Made by a program: the position numbers and the translations under genes. The notes below the pieces were generated by a model. That model did not search any database. It was not told the DNA's origin and worked only from the letters and a program-made list of their open reading frames with translations. From Reticulitermes speratus (lineage: Eukaryota; Arthropoda; Insecta; Blattodea; Rhinotermitidae): DNA of 64,000 nucleotides. This document shows, in pieces, positions 32,280-43,287 of the stretch; the stretch's first letter is position 1, and every line of letters begins with the position of its first letter. The stretch lies in the NCBI GenBank assembly GCA_021186555.1, contig JAJKFL010000014.1, positions 40,759,200-40,823,199 of the forward strand. Reading direction: 5' to 3'.

Positions 32280-32689
32280 TATATTTATTAATACTATAGT
32301 CAAATCTACGTGGGGGTGTAAGTGGAAGGTTAATGTACTTATTTATATACCAGTGGCTTATTTAAGAACCACCAGGGTCGACTTTCTGTGTGTTTTGTAT
32401 GAATTTCAGGAAAAAAAACAGCGATTATTTTTATATTCGGCAATAACCGATTGCTTTTTTTCTAACCCAGGCACAAAATGTTTACTGCGCCGTTAATTTT
32501 CCTGTTAATTTTCCTTTCTAAAGTGTTAAACTGAGAAGTATAGAGTTCGAGTGAATGCGCTACATCTTAGTGGTTCAGGTTTGTTTTGTGCCAGGCTCCT
32601 TTGAACAAGGTAATACAGTCTGGTTTACAGATAAATTTAGGGTGTTGACTGTTTAATTAAACACCAGCTTCTCAAAGTGGCCACTGTGT

Positions 32690-33500
32690 AATATGTAGAT
32701 GACCTTGTGCTAAGGAAGAAGCGGTACTACAGGGCATGATTGATAGACTAATTGAAATTTGAAGGTGCTGTGGAATGGAAATGAATGTGGAAAAAACTAA
32801 GGTAATGAGAATCTCAAGGCAACCATTCCTAGTTCAGATTATGATAGATCAAAGGCAACTGGAGAATGTGGAATATTTCAATTGTTTTGGTAGCGTAATA
32901 ACAAATGATGCAAGATTTATGCGTGAAATTAAATCCATAATTGCACATGGCAAAAGCAGCATTCAACAAGAAAATCTTTTCACCAGCAAACTGGACTTAA
33001 ATTTAAGAAGAAACTAGTAAAGTGCTACATTTGGAGCATAGCTTTGTGTGGTGCTGAAACGTGGACACTTGGGAAAGTAGATCGGAAGTATCTGGAAAGT
33101 TTTGATATGTAGTGCTGGAGAAGAATGGAGAAGATCAGCTGGACCGATCGTGTGAGAAATGAAGAAGTATTACACAGAGTGAAGGAGGAGAGGAATATCG
33201 TACATACAGTAAAAAGAAGAAAGGCTAACTGGATTGGTCACATTTTGCGTAGAAACTGCCTTCTAAAACACGTAATTGAAGGAAAGTTAGAGGGAAGGAT
33301 AGACGTTACTGGAAGACGAGGGAGAAGGCGTAAGCAGCTACTTGATGACCTTAAGGAAACGAGAGGATAATTGAAATTGAAAAAGGAAGCACTAGATCAC
33401 ACCCTGTGGAGATCTCGCTTTGGAAAAGGCAATGGACCTGTCGTAAGACAGACTGCAGAATGAAGAGGCTACGGACCTGTCGTAAGACAGACTGCAGAAT
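32690..33500 (+). mobile_element. LINE reverse transcriptase C-terminal part, decayed
   Basis: From 32693 a frame reads YVDDLVLRKK, a YXDD catalytic box. MEMNVEKTKVMRISRQP follows (32775 on), then ENVEYFNCFGSVITNDARF, AETWTL-type codons near 33050, and WTDRVRNEEVLHRVKEERN, RRKANWIGHILRRNCLLKH, GRRGRRRKQLLDDLKETRG (33125-33370). This is the RT thumb and C-terminal tail of a non-LTR retrotransposon (RTE/CR1-like order; clade not certain). At least two frame breaks separate the blocks. The 3' UTR ends in a 41-bp unit duplicated once ('cggacctgtcgtaagacaga' at 33430ff and 33471ff). Confidence 0.75.
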
Positions 33501-33724
33501 GAATGATGTTGATTTTCAACATGGGCCTTATTCCACATGACAAGGGCTAACAAAGTCATGCTGCGGATAGTGTTCAGCTCCTGAACAACCTTGTGCTTTC
33601 TCTCCACTGAACACCGCACTGAACTGTGTAAGGGAAGGTATCATACTTGTACTGCTAAGATTCCGGCTACTTCGTACTTTTCCTCTTTCCTGAGTCCAAG
33701 TTACGGGCTGCACGTGATAGAGGC

Positions 33725-34165
33725 AGGACTCTTTCTGCTCCTCATACAGTCTAGACCCACTATGGGGCATCGTCCTTCCAGGACTCTTTCTGCTCCTCAT
33801 ACAGTCTAGACCCACTATGGGGCATCGTCCTTCCAGGACTCTTTCTGCTCCTCATACAGTCTAGACCCACTATGGGGCATCGTCCTTCCAGGACTCTTTC
33901 TGCTTCTCATACAGTCTAGACCCACTATGGGGCATCGTCCTTCCAGGACTCTTTCTGCTCCTCATACAGTCTAGACCCACTGTGGGACATTGTCCTTCCA
34001 GGACTCTTTCTGCTCCTCATACATTCTAGACCCACTATCGGGCATCGTCCTTCCAGGACTCTTTCTGCTCCTCATACAGTCTAGACCCACTATGGGTCAT
34101 CGTCCTTCCAGGACTCTTTCTGCTCCTCACACAGTCTAGACCCACTATGGCCATCGTCCTTCCAT
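33725..34165. repeat. 55-bp minisatellite, 8 units
   Basis: Unit aggactctttctgctcctca plus tacagtctagacccactatg plus gggcatcgtccttcc. Successive starts are 55 bp apart (33725, 33780, 33835 and so on). Nearly identical units suggest recent amplification. Confidence 0.95.
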
Positions 34166-34732
34166 CGAAGTGATCCACTTCACCAGGTTGCAAAGCGGAA
34201 GGGGCCTTTATTGCTTACAACTTGTCATCACCCAATACCCACTTCAAGAATGCGTGAAGCCATGCCTCCAGTCCCCCACATGTTTTCATCTTCAACATTA
34301 GCAACAGGGTCTAAATCACTTTTTTGTTCCGTCTTCATGGGTACTGCCTCTCCATCTTTTCTTTGGTCGACCTAAGTTTCTGCTGCTGATAGCAATATAT
34401 TTATCCACTTACTTGGGAAAGCGTTTATCATTGACTCTCAGTAATTGGTGTGTTTATTTAATGACGCATTATACAACATTTTTATTCAAATTTTATACAG
34501 TTTGTTTTTCTATTATGTCTTGATTTGTCTTACGATCATGTATATCGTGCACGTGACACCAGTTCTATCATTATGCTTTATTCAAGTCTAAGACAATTGT
34601 TGGTCCCGGACATATTCAGTTGATTTCAAAAATATTTCCTTCCTAATTTTTTTTAAATGTGCTTCAGAAGATTTAGCTCACAGGCAGAATTCAGTAATCA
34701 ATAAAGAAGCGAAAAACTGACAATATTTTTGG
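34166..34732. other. Intergenic
   Basis: AT-rich. No gene or repeat recognised. Confidence 0.4.
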
Positions 34733-35245
34733 CACGTTGGCAAAGTTGCGAAAAACGACTATTAGCTTCGTCATTCCTGTTGTCTGTCTGTCCGTCCGTC
34801 CACATGGAACAATTCGGCTCCCACTGAACGAATTTTGATAAAATTTGATTTATGAGTATTTTTTTGAAAATCTGTCGAGAAAATTCAATTTTCATTAAAA
34901 TCATACAAGAATAACGGTACTTTACATGAAGACCTACGTACATTTATGATAATATCTCGCCGAATTCTTCTTAGCGTGAGAAATGTTTCGAAGTTTGTAG
35001 AGATAATCTAAATACATTTTATTCATTAATTTTTGTTTCGAAAATCGTGCCTTTTATGAGATAAAGTGGACAAACATGATACAGTCAGATAGGCCACAGA
35101 TGAGAATATAATACGGCGCATGCGCTGTGCAAGCCGGAGAACTAAAGCTACAGACACACAGTCAGAATATTTGATACTTATTGCTTTTCCATGGCTAAAG
35201 TAGTTACGCGAACGCACCTCAATGCTACATAATACGTACATTGTT
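34733..35245 (+). repeat. Dispersed repeat H, copy 1
   Basis: A roughly 510-540 bp unclassified interspersed repeat that aligns along its length with 43288-43830. Shared blocks are 'ttagcttcgtcat', a (GTCT/GTCC)n stretch, 'aagaataacggtactttaca', 'gcgcatgcgct' and 'ggttacgcgaacgc'-type text. There is no tRNA-like head and no coding signal. Terminal features were not resolved. Confidence 0.75.
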
Positions 35246-35387
35246 CGTCTTGTTATTGTTATTTAAGATGCTGTACTATAAACGGTAAAATACGGAACTG
35301 GAATGCAATGTTACCAACCCACTCGCATAATCTGTAAGCAGGCAGTAAAGTATGCTTGTGTGCAAAGTGGTAATTTGATATTTCGTG

Positions 35388-36557
35388 ATGTGTTTACAGG
35401 ATTATTTCTGGAATGGAGTCTTGAACGAGTTGAAACTCTCACTGCACGAAGTTGCCAAAAGTGAATGTCCTTTACTGACAGGCCTATTGCTGCACTACGG
35501 AGCTAACTGCCATGCAGTTGATCACAAGGGCAACACTGCTTTGCACATAGCTGCTAGAAATGGACGTGTTTGTGTCGGCACTGTACTACTTGACGCGGGG
35601 TGTTTTGTCGACGCAACGAACTCGTTAAAACTTACACCTCTCTACCAATCATTGTATTACGGACACGTGAATTTTAGTTTACTGCTTATAAGGGCTGGGG
35701 CAAACGTGCATGTGAGGGACCGTCGTAAGATGACGCCGTTACACTTGGCAGCGCTGTCAGGGAACCTTGTGGCAGTCCAGGCTCTCATAGACAGTAATGC
35801 TGATGTAAACGCAGTTGATGCTAACGGGGATACACCGCTTTTTAACGCCGCTATTTTTGGCGATTCTGAAATTGGGACTTTGCTGATAAAAGCTGGTGCA
35901 AGAGTTACTGCTATGAACGGTGTAGGCTCTCTTCCTCTGCATGTAGCTGCGTGGGAAGGTAAGTTTTCTTTCTGCTCGCTTCTACTCAATCATCAGTCTC
36001 CTGTAGATGCAATTAATTTACATAACGTAACACCGTTACATCTGGCTGCAATGGAAGATCATGCATTACTCGTACAACTCCTTATAAATCGAGGCGCAAA
36101 TGTTAATGCTTTAGAGGAAAACATAGATTCGCCTCTCCACTACGCAGCAAAATTTGGTACTTTATTTATGGTAAAATCTCTTATATATGCTGGAGCGGAT
36201 ATTTGCGCTACAAATTTTTACAAGATTACACCTTTGCACTACGCAGCCTCTGCGGGACACAGTGAAGTGTGTTCTTTACTTTTGGAGAAAGAATCTGATG
36301 TGAATGCTCGTGACATTAAAGGCAGGACACCTCTTCATCTGGCTGCAATGTGTGCAGGCGATATTGCCACAGCAACCTTTCTGATCTTGTGGGGTGCAGA
36401 TATGACAGCTGTCGACAGTGATGGTTCGACACCGTTCGATTTGGCCTGTGAAGCAGAGAACCGCAGCTTTGCTATGTGGCTGGAAAAGCAGGTTTTGGCA
36501 CGGGAAAAGATCCGCGGAGAAAAAGGAGTTCCAAACATTGACATGCCTTCAATGTGA
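35388..36557 (+). CDS. Ankyrin-repeat protein exon, 10 repeats
   Basis: 389 codons from the ATG at 35388. About ten 33-residue ankyrin repeats run end to end: approximate residues 48-77, 82-111, 115-144, 148-177, 181-210, 214-243, 247-276, 280-309, 313-343 and a partial last one at 347-370, with TPLHLAA and ADVNA-type signatures (for example MTPLHLAALSGNLVAVQALI). A degenerate repeat may precede at 28-44. No SOCS box, death domain, kinase or membrane segment is visible. The tail after residue 370 is short and basic then neutral. Ankyrin stacks bind protein partners; the partner is unknown. The start is uncertain: gtgtttacag at 35389-35398 looks like a splice acceptor, so the true exon may begin at GATTATTTC (35399) with upstream exons elsewhere. 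A GTG two codons' worth earlier is not a likely eukaryotic start. Stop is TGA at 36555. No frame breaks, so probably a working host gene or its last exon. Confidence 0.8.
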   Translation: MCLQDYFWNGVLNELKLSLHEVAKSECPLLTGLLLHYGANCHAVDHKGNTALHIAARNGRVCVGTVLLDAGCFVDATNSLKLTPLYQSLYYGHVNFSLLLIRAGANVHVRDRRKMTPLHLAALSGNLVAVQALIDSNADVNAVDANGDTPLFNAAIFGDSEIGTLLIKAGARVTAMNGVGSLPLHVAAWEGKFSFCSLLLNHQSPVDAINLHNVTPLHLAAMEDHALLVQLLINRGANVNALEENIDSPLHYAAKFGTLFMVKSLIYAGADICATNFYKITPLHYAASAGHSEVCSLLLEKESDVNARDIKGRTPLHLAAMCAGDIATATFLILWGADMTAVDSDGSTPFDLACEAENRSFAMWLEKQVLAREKIRGEKGVPNIDMPSM

Positions 36558-36763
36558 CGTCATATAAAATATCGTCCTATGCTGCAAACAAGATAGGAAT
36601 GCAATGATTATTCAGAACATGATCCTGGTCTAGCTATAAAATATATACTGTATGAGGATATTTAAAACCAAGGACACAACTCCAAATAATAATGTGACAT
36701 ATTCGTACATCCTTAAACTCTGTATAATAATTATTATTATTATTATTACTTACTGCAATTGGG

Positions 36764-37626
36764 TTTTCACCCGGTGGCAGTAGTCCTTACACCACAATAC
36801 AAATGTTTTCACCCGGTGGCAGTAGTCCTTACACCACAATACAAATGTTTTCACCCGGTGGCAGTAGTCCTTACACTAGCACACACAATACAAATGTTTT
36901 CACCCGGTGGCAGTAGTCCTTACACTAGTACACACAATACAAATATTTTCACCCGGTAGCAGTAGTCCTTACACTAGTACACAATACAAATGTTTTCACC
37001 CGGTGGCAGTAGTCCTTACACTAGTACACACAATACAAATGTTTTCACCCGGTGGCAGTAGTCCTTACACTAGTACACACAATACAAATGTTTTCACCCA
37101 GTGGCAGTAGTCCTTACACCAGTACACACAATACAAATGTTTTCACCCGGTGGCAGTAGTCCTTACACTAGTACACACAATACAAATGTTTTCACCCGGT
37201 GGCAGTAGTCCTTACACTAGTACACACAATACAAATGTTTTCACCCGGTGGCAGTAGTCCTTACACTAGTACACACAATACAAATGTTTTCACCCGGTGG
37301 CAGTAGTCCTTACACTAGCACACACAATACAAATGTTTTCACCCGGTGGCAGTAGTCCTTACACTAGTACACACAATACAAATATTTTCACCCGGTAGCA
37401 GTAGTCCTTACACTAGTACACAATACAAATGTTTTCACCCGGTGGCAGTAGTCCTTACACTAGTACACACAATACAAATGTTTTCACCCGGTGGCAGTAG
37501 TCCTTACACTAGTACACACAATACAAATGTTTTCACCCAGTGGCAGTAGTCCTTACACCAGTACACACAATACAAATGTTTTCACCCGGTGGCAGTAGTC
37601 CTTACACTAGTACACACAATACAAAT
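36764..37626. repeat. 49-bp minisatellite with exact 439-bp higher-order duplication
   Basis: Unit ttttcacccggtggcagtag then tccttacactagtacacaca and atacaaatg, about 18 copies. A characteristic series of variants (a ggtagcag unit, a shortened 'agtacacaatac' unit, a cccagtggcag unit, a caccagtacac unit) occurs at about 36945-37130 and again exactly 439 bp later. It begins about 200 bp after the ankyrin stop, so it probably lies in that gene's 3' region. Confidence 0.95.
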
Positions 37627-38343
37627 GGACATATAATATACATAAAAATAACAATACAAAACAAACTATACACAATTACAAAACAAAATACATACAGTAA
37701 ATACAAGTACATACATTAGAATACCTTACACACATTACAAAAACATCCACTCCTTACAAAAACATCCACACCTCACAAAAACATTTACACCTTAGCACTT
37801 GTAATCAATTTACCGTAATTTCTGATAAACGTCTCTAGCCTCCAAATTATAGGGCCTCACTTTTTTATACATCAGAACTGTAATATTAAATTTCTCTATT
37901 ACAATATATGTACTGCACTGTAAATGTTTAGACGTGCACTTAAGACTCGTTACAAATAATAGTTACTGTGACGTATTCTGATATTGACTGACGTTGTGAT
38001 TGGAGACGTCGATACGATTTTCATGTGGTACGAAGATTTTGTGCTGTAAGCTCTGCATTCTACATCGCGCTAGATTACTAACCTTGTGACAGTTTGTATA
38101 AATTTTTTAGCATTCGATAAGTAAATCATAGTGGATTTTATAAAATAGATTATTTTAAATAATAGAAGCCAAACTAAATTAGGTACTTGATAAATATATC
38201 CTGTGGTTTTATTGTGGCCTTTTTAACTAACACTGAAGTGTGATGATACTAATGAAAATTAATTTTATGGAAGGTGAATATTTATTTTTGTAATCATTGT
38301 AGGAAAAACTTAATATTGTACGTATTTCGTGTAATCGATGAAA
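37627..38343. other. AT-rich region
   Basis: Short A/C-rich tandem-like text at 37730-37790 ('cttacaaaaacatccac'). No gene recognised. Confidence 0.4.
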
Positions 38344-38938
38344 ACAAAACAAGTTTATAACCAACAAATTGCACATATTGAGAATATAAAACATTACTAC
38401 ATCTTTCGGCTATTATCTTTAGCCATCTTCAGGGAGTATCTTTGTTTAAAGGCGTATACAGCATTGTTATAGAGCAAAATATATAATGATAGCAGACGAT
38501 TAAACCATTTATGTACAATGTTATATAAAAATTGTTTTAAAGTTATTATATTACAAGACAGTCACTGAAATCTTCTGCATCCAAATGTCTTGAAATAGTA
38601 AAATGTCTTCGAATGAAATCGATGTGCAATATATACCATTTATCACTTATTTCTTTAGAAGAGATTTTACTATCTGAAGATGTTTGGATGCGGAAGATTT
38701 CAAGAACTGTCTAGTAATATAATAATTTTAACATATATATAAAACACTCTACATAAATATTCTAATGGTCTGGTCTCTCTACGTATTTTAAAATCTACTT
38801 ACGAAAGGCTCTATAACAACGCTGTATACGTCTTTAATTAGCGGTACTCCATGAAGATGGCTGTAGAAAATATCCGAAACATGTAGGAGTGTTTTATATT
38901 CTTAATATGTGCAACTTATTGGTTGTAAACTTGTTTTA
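38344..38938. mobile_element. Foldback element with hammerhead-like motif in each arm
   Basis: About 595 bp, nearly palindromic. Left arm 38344-38610 matches the reverse complement of right arm 38658-38938 (for example 'gtttataaccaacaaatt' against 'acttattggttgtaaac', 'gcgtatacagcattgtta' against 'taacaacgctgtatacg', 'tattatattacaagacagt' against 'actgtctagtaatataata'), leaving about 47 nt between them. Arms have diverged at many sites, so it is not recent. Each arm carries a hammerhead-like motif reading outward (38393-38437 minus, 38846-38890 plus). No open frame. Probably a non-autonomous element mobilised by Penelope-like or related machinery; that part is inference. Confidence 0.75.
38846..38890 (+). 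ncRNA. Hammerhead-like motif (degraded) in right arm
   Basis: Stem I ACTCC (38846-38850) pairs with GGAGT (38886-38890). The core reads ATGAAGA where CTGAAGA is expected, and the left-arm copy retains CTGAAGA. GAA at 38876-38878, stem III ACATGT, H17 = A. Stem II is GGCT against a mutated TCC, whereas the left arm (minus strand, 38393-38437) keeps GGCT/AGCC. Each copy alone looks impaired, but together they define the ancestral structure. Confidence 0.55.
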
Positions 38939-39026
38939 TGTTTAGAACGATTTTAAAAATTCATGTAACATGTAAGTTTTAGCAAACGTCATTTGAATTG
39001 TGTCTGTTCTGTCCTTTGTCAATCCT

Positions 39027-39602
39027 GAAGTATCTTTGTGTTATCACATATATTTGACAACTGAAGTATCTTGGAGTTATCACATATATTTGACAACTGA
39101 AGTATCTTTGAGTTATCACATATATTTGACAACCGAAGTATCTTTGAGTTATCACATATATTTGACAACTGAAGTATCTTTGTGTTATCACATATATTTA
39201 ACAACTGAAGTATCTTTGAGTTATCACATATATTTGACAACTGAAGTATCTTTGTGTTATCACATATATTTGACAACTGAAGTATCTTGGAGTTATCACA
39301 TATATTTGACAACTGAAGTATCTTTGAGTTATCACATATATTTGACAACCGAAGTATCTTTGAGTTATCACATATATTTGACAACTGAAGTATCTTTGTG
39401 TTATCACATATATTTAACAACTGAAGTATCTTTGAGTTATCACATATATTTGACAACTGAAGTATCTTTGTGTTATCACATATATTTGACAACTGAAGTA
39501 TCTTTGAGTTATCACATATATTTGACAACCGAAGTATCTTTGTGTTATCAGATATATTTGACAACTGAAGTATCTTTGTGTTATTACATATATTTGACAA
39601 CC
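39027..39602. repeat. 36-bp minisatellite, 16 units, 216-bp higher-order repeat
   Basis: Unit gaagtatctttgagttatca then catatatttgacaact. Because 36 is a multiple of 3, long open frames occur on both strands (EVSLSYHIYLTT on plus); these are artefacts of the repeat. Variants (ttggag, gacaaccg, taacaact, ttgtgt) recur in the same order six units later, giving a 216-bp higher-order period (39027-39242, 39243-39458). Confidence 0.95.
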
Positions 39603-40620
39603 AAATTAAAAACTTACTGAACTTTTCAATTGTAGGTACAAATTTTCTTAATTCTCTTTTTTCGACTTGGACTTAGCGATCGTTCTTACAGAAGTCGTAT
39701 GTGACTCATTTAATGTTTATGCTAGAACTGTGCAGTTATAAAATACACGAACATTTGTCGTTTTTTTTAGAAATGTTTGAGGGAATTTAGCCATGTCACA
39801 GTTACGGAAGTGGGGAAAAGATGGGAGGGGACGTGTACCGGGCCGCGGGGTCTGAGGATGTCGATATCCTTTCTTTATGCTATTATATTCATAACATAGT
39901 CTATTACCTGTTACATTCACACTCTTTAGACCAATCCACCTTATTATTGAACTAATTGTGTGTCACGAAAGATGTCACGTGACGGTTGTAACCTAACATT
40001 GAAGCTCAACTCCACCTCTTCTTTCATCAGGCTTTTCTTCATTTATGGTGATCAATTAAGTAATTGCAATACTGGCATTAGGTACTATTTTATTCTAAAA
40101 GCATGTGACCGAAAGCCGTCTATTTTTGACGTGACAGAAGTGAAAAACAGCACATGAAACAATGACGCGTTAGTTGCTTAATAATTATTATATTACATAT
40201 TTTGTAAATGTTTTATCACATGACAGTACTCTTAACTTACTGATGTGTTACATGAATTTGAACCTTAAACACTTTTCACGATTCCTTCAAGATGTAAGCT
40301 CTGTATAAATTCAAGGCACTTGCAATTTTTGTGGAAGACTTCGAGAACTCTGTAATGGAATATTTTGTTAATTAGAAATTTGTGGAGTAAAGTGATAAAG
40401 AAAATGAATTTCAACGTTTCATAACGTGAAATTAGGTTTGAACTATATATATCGATATTTCGTCTGTAGATAATCGTTATCAATCGAAAATGATACATCT
40501 TATTAAATACATTGCCTTCTGATGTACAATAAATCCTTTTCATTTATTTAAGTTTATCATGCTGTTGTGTTACACAATAAAAGGAATAAAGGAACGTCAG
40601 CACAACTGTACTGTCTATAG
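39603..40620. other. AT-rich region
   Basis: No gene or family recognised. Confidence 0.4.
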
Positions 40621-40629
40621 TATTTATTT

Positions 40630-40668
40630 ATGCAACATGTTTCAACCACAAAGGTTCATCTTCAGGCT
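40630..40668 (-). ncRNA. Hammerhead-like motif, minus strand
   Basis: On the minus strand: CTGAAGA, an unpaired T, stem II AACC/GGTT (with loop tttgt), GAA, stem III ACATGT, H17 = T. Stem I pairs only two bases (GC/GC). Flanks are AT-rich without an identified inverted partner. A diverged member of the group. Confidence 0.45.
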
Positions 40669-40669
40669 A

Positions 40670-41198
40670 AAGTAGTATTATAAAACAAATAAAAGGATTA
40701 TATACAATTGCATTATTGCTAGAGATTTTCATAATATCACCTACATTCGTTTAGAAACAATACTCAAAATTTTCCCAACATTTTTGTTTTCGAAAAGGCC
40801 ACTCCTTCGAAAAAAATCAACGTCATTATGAAAATCTTGTAGTTCAGTAAAAAGGGGTTACACATGGACAAAATATAAAAATTTTATATTTGTAAATAAA
40901 CGAAGGAAAACACTTAAATGATAAGCAAACATTTCTCCCAATAATATTTTTGATGTAATTAAAAGTAAGATCACTTCAGTAGGATATCCTGTGTTCAATA
41001 GCCCATGTCCGTAGTTGTAATCATACCGCTGTAGGCAGCTGTGTACATGACGAGACACAAACCGCCTCTAAACGTAAAGTGTTCTAAGGACATTGACCTT
41101 CACCAGGTACGAAAAACTGCAAGGTGAACGTCTACTATACATATGAAGGTGTAAGTACTTACATATGTTATATCATCCCGGCGAAATTATAGTTAAAA
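40670..41198. other. AT-rich region between hammerhead-bearing elements
   Basis: No gene. It may include the body of the element whose end is the motif at 40630. Confidence 0.35.
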
Positions 41199-41280
41199 GT
41201 CACTATTTACATACACCAACTGGATGCAACTCTATTTAAAAAACTGTATAGTTTTTTAAAACATATTTAAAAACTTTATA

Positions 41281-41327
41281 AAACCCGACATATGTTTCGG
41301 CTCTTATAGAGTCATCTTCAGGGGTTT
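41281..41327 (-). ncRNA. Hammerhead ribozyme-like motif, left arm
   Basis: Minus strand: AAACCC, CTGAAGA, T, stem II GACTC/GAGCC (one mismatch), GAA, stem III ACAT/ATGT, H17 = C, GGGTTT pairing with AAACCC (six base pairs). Confidence 0.65.
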
Positions 41328-41601
41328 ATTGTAGTTAAAACTGCATGTATTAAAACGTCTTTTTCATTGGTTCAATTTTAGGCAAGGTTTTTCACTTTTT
41401 CACTGCTTTGTATGCACAGACACTATTTGTTATTTGTGCTAAAATAATATGTTAATGTTGATGCATGGTGCTGGTTTATCTGTAAATAGTACGAATAACA
41501 AATAGTGTCTGTGCATAGAAAGCAGTGAAAAAGTGAAAAAGCCTTGCCTAAGAGTGAACCAATGAAAAAGACGTTTTAATATATGCAGTTTTAACGACAA
41601 T

Positions 41602-41648
41602 AAACCCCTGAAGATGGCTCTATAATAGCCGAAACATATGTCGGGTTT
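41602..41648 (+). ncRNA. Hammerhead ribozyme-like motif, right arm (best copy)
   Basis: AAACCC (41602-41607), CTGAAGA (41608-41614), unpaired T, stem II GGCT/AGCC (41616-41619, 41627-41630), GAA (41631-41633), stem III ACAT/ATGT (41634-41641), H17 = C (41642, predicted cleavage after it), GGGTTT (41643-41648). All helices are perfectly paired. The palindromic, loopless stem III is the kind known from Penelope-like elements, where two molecules are thought to pair. Activity is not shown by sequence alone. Confidence 0.7.
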
Positions 41649-41730
41649 TAAAAAGTTCTTAAATATGTTTTAAAAAACTATACAGTTTTATAAATAGAGT
41701 TGCATCCAGTTGGTGTGTGTAAATAGTGAC

Positions 41731-42249
41731 TGTGACAAGATGCACGGTGATTACAGAATAAAGTATATTGTTAAAAAATTTATAATATTCCAAAATTTAA
41801 GTTCTCTTAATTTTTACAGATACCGGATTGTATAACATAATTATATGTGTGAAGAAGGCATAAAAAGACTTTACTAAGAATTTCCAGAACTTACTGAATG
41901 TGAGAACGTCATTCTCCGTCAATGTTTATAGCAAGAATACTCTGCGTTTGGAAGAAGGTTTTGTCTTACTTCAAACATAAAACAACCCCATGTACGTAAA
42001 GTCAATTATTGAAAGTTTACTGCCTACCAAGAATTTTTTTAAAAAAACCTTTACAACTTTCATACATCTGACTCCTTTTACCTTCCATTTAGTACACAAA
42101 AATTTTTATGTATTCTTTACTACACAATTCTTGTGCAATTTTCGTTGGCTTCTTGTAATTCTTTTTAGTATTTTGTCATGCATCTTGTAAAGGATGCGAT
42201 CTCATACCTATTTGCAGTAATAAATATCCACTGAATGTTTTTAAGAAAA
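41731..42249. other. AT-rich region
   Basis: No gene recognised. Confidence 0.4.
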
Positions 42250-42295
42250 AAGACCTGATGATGGCCTATATCAAGCCGAAATTAGCCGATCTTAA
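42250..42295 (+). ncRNA. Decayed hammerhead-like motif
   Basis: Core CTGATGA (42255-42261), T, stem II GGC/GCC, GAA, then ATTAGCC in place of a palindromic stem III. Stem I is not convincing. Included because core and stem II match the other loci. Confidence 0.35.
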
Positions 42296-42643
42296 CAGAA
42301 ATTGTATGTCACTAATTAAATGCACAGTCAGAGAAATAATGAAATAATGCGTGAAATGTAGATTGGAGGAGTCTGTGTTTTATTGACAGTTGCTGTGTGA
42401 ACGAGTTCCTGCTGCAGTCCAGCGATGTCTGTGTGCGTCGTTAAGCTTCTTGATCAGACAGAACTTCTGTCAGCTGTTTGACAGGGTGTCAAGAGTGACA
42501 GCACTGAATCGAGTTTGATGGCTCACAAAAGGCTTTCGGAAAAAATACAGGCTTATATTTTTCCTTTTTTTTATTTTAAAATTTAGGATAGTCTGTTGCC
42601 TATCTCCATTTAGAGACAAGAAATGTTGATTCATCAAATATAC

Positions 42644-42925
42644 TGAAATCTGCGGTCTTCTGGGGTATTACGCGGCGTCGTGTGATAATTGTTTACCTTG
42701 GTTCTACTCTATTGGCTGTCATCACATCACACAGTTTGCTACCCCGCCGCACTTTCCAGAATCTACGTTATAGACTGGCTCTCTTTCCTACTCGGACTCT
42801 TGACGCGTGAAGATGGGACCGATACGTTGTCCCGAAACGTCGGTAAACAATTACCACACGACGCCGCGTAATACCTCAGAAGACCGCAGATTTCATCAAT
42901 ATCGCGGCTGCAGCCTGAAATCAAC
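42644..42925. mobile_element. Foldback family F with about 52-bp inverted termini
   Basis: Left terminus TGAAATCTGCGGTCTTCTGG (42644-) through 'cgcggcgtcgtgtgataatt' is the reverse complement of 'aattaccacacgacgccgcg' through 'agaccgcagatttca' (ends 42895). The right part also holds 'gaagatgggaccgatacg' and 'gttgtcccgaaacgtcgg' (42810-42845). A further conserved edge 'gcggctgcagcctgaaatca' extends to about 42925 and also appears (as its complement) near 52741 and 59747. Confidence 0.75.
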
Positions 42926-43287
42926 ACCAAATATACTGTCTGGCCTGGACACATTTGTTGAAATCGGCAATTTTTCCCTTATATGGGATTGTTTTCATGG
43001 CCTGCAGGAGGACATTATTGGAGGAGATGTTGTGCTATCATGTAATATGTGAACGTCTTGTGATGTGGTAGCTTAATGTACTGTTGTATCTGCATACCAA
43101 CGGAGATGTCTAGTATTGAAATGGTACGTTAATACCAACGCTGCGAACGAATATGCCGCCTCCATGGTCAGGGCGTCTTGTACGTCACTCATGGAGATTA
43201 CGAGTTTCAAATGTGTGTGTGTATTGTTTTTGCCAACTGTCTTTCACTCAGTCATACAATAATTCCGACCATCCGAAACCGAGTATA
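42926..43287. other. Intergenic
   Basis: Nothing recognised. Confidence 0.4.

Larger units (their letters stand above)
41199..41730. mobile_element. Foldback element with two intact hammerhead-like motifs
   Basis: 532 bp. Left arm 41199-about 41440 is the reverse complement, with few differences, of right arm about 41495-41730: outer 'gtcactattta' against 'aaatagtgac', 'ccaactggatgcaact' against 'agttgcatccagttgg', 'caagg.ttttcactttttca' against 'tgaaaaagtgaaaaa', inner 'cagacactatttgttatt' against 'aataacaaatagtgtctg'. About 55 bp of unpaired centre. There is no reading frame. Each arm carries an outward-reading hammerhead-like motif with all stems paired. It looks younger than the 38344 element. 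Confidence 0.85.

Noticed and set aside
39000-39620. 206-codon open frame on + and 193-codon frame on -
   Set aside because: It is entirely a 36-bp tandem repeat; a unit length divisible by three keeps all frames open. No gene context.
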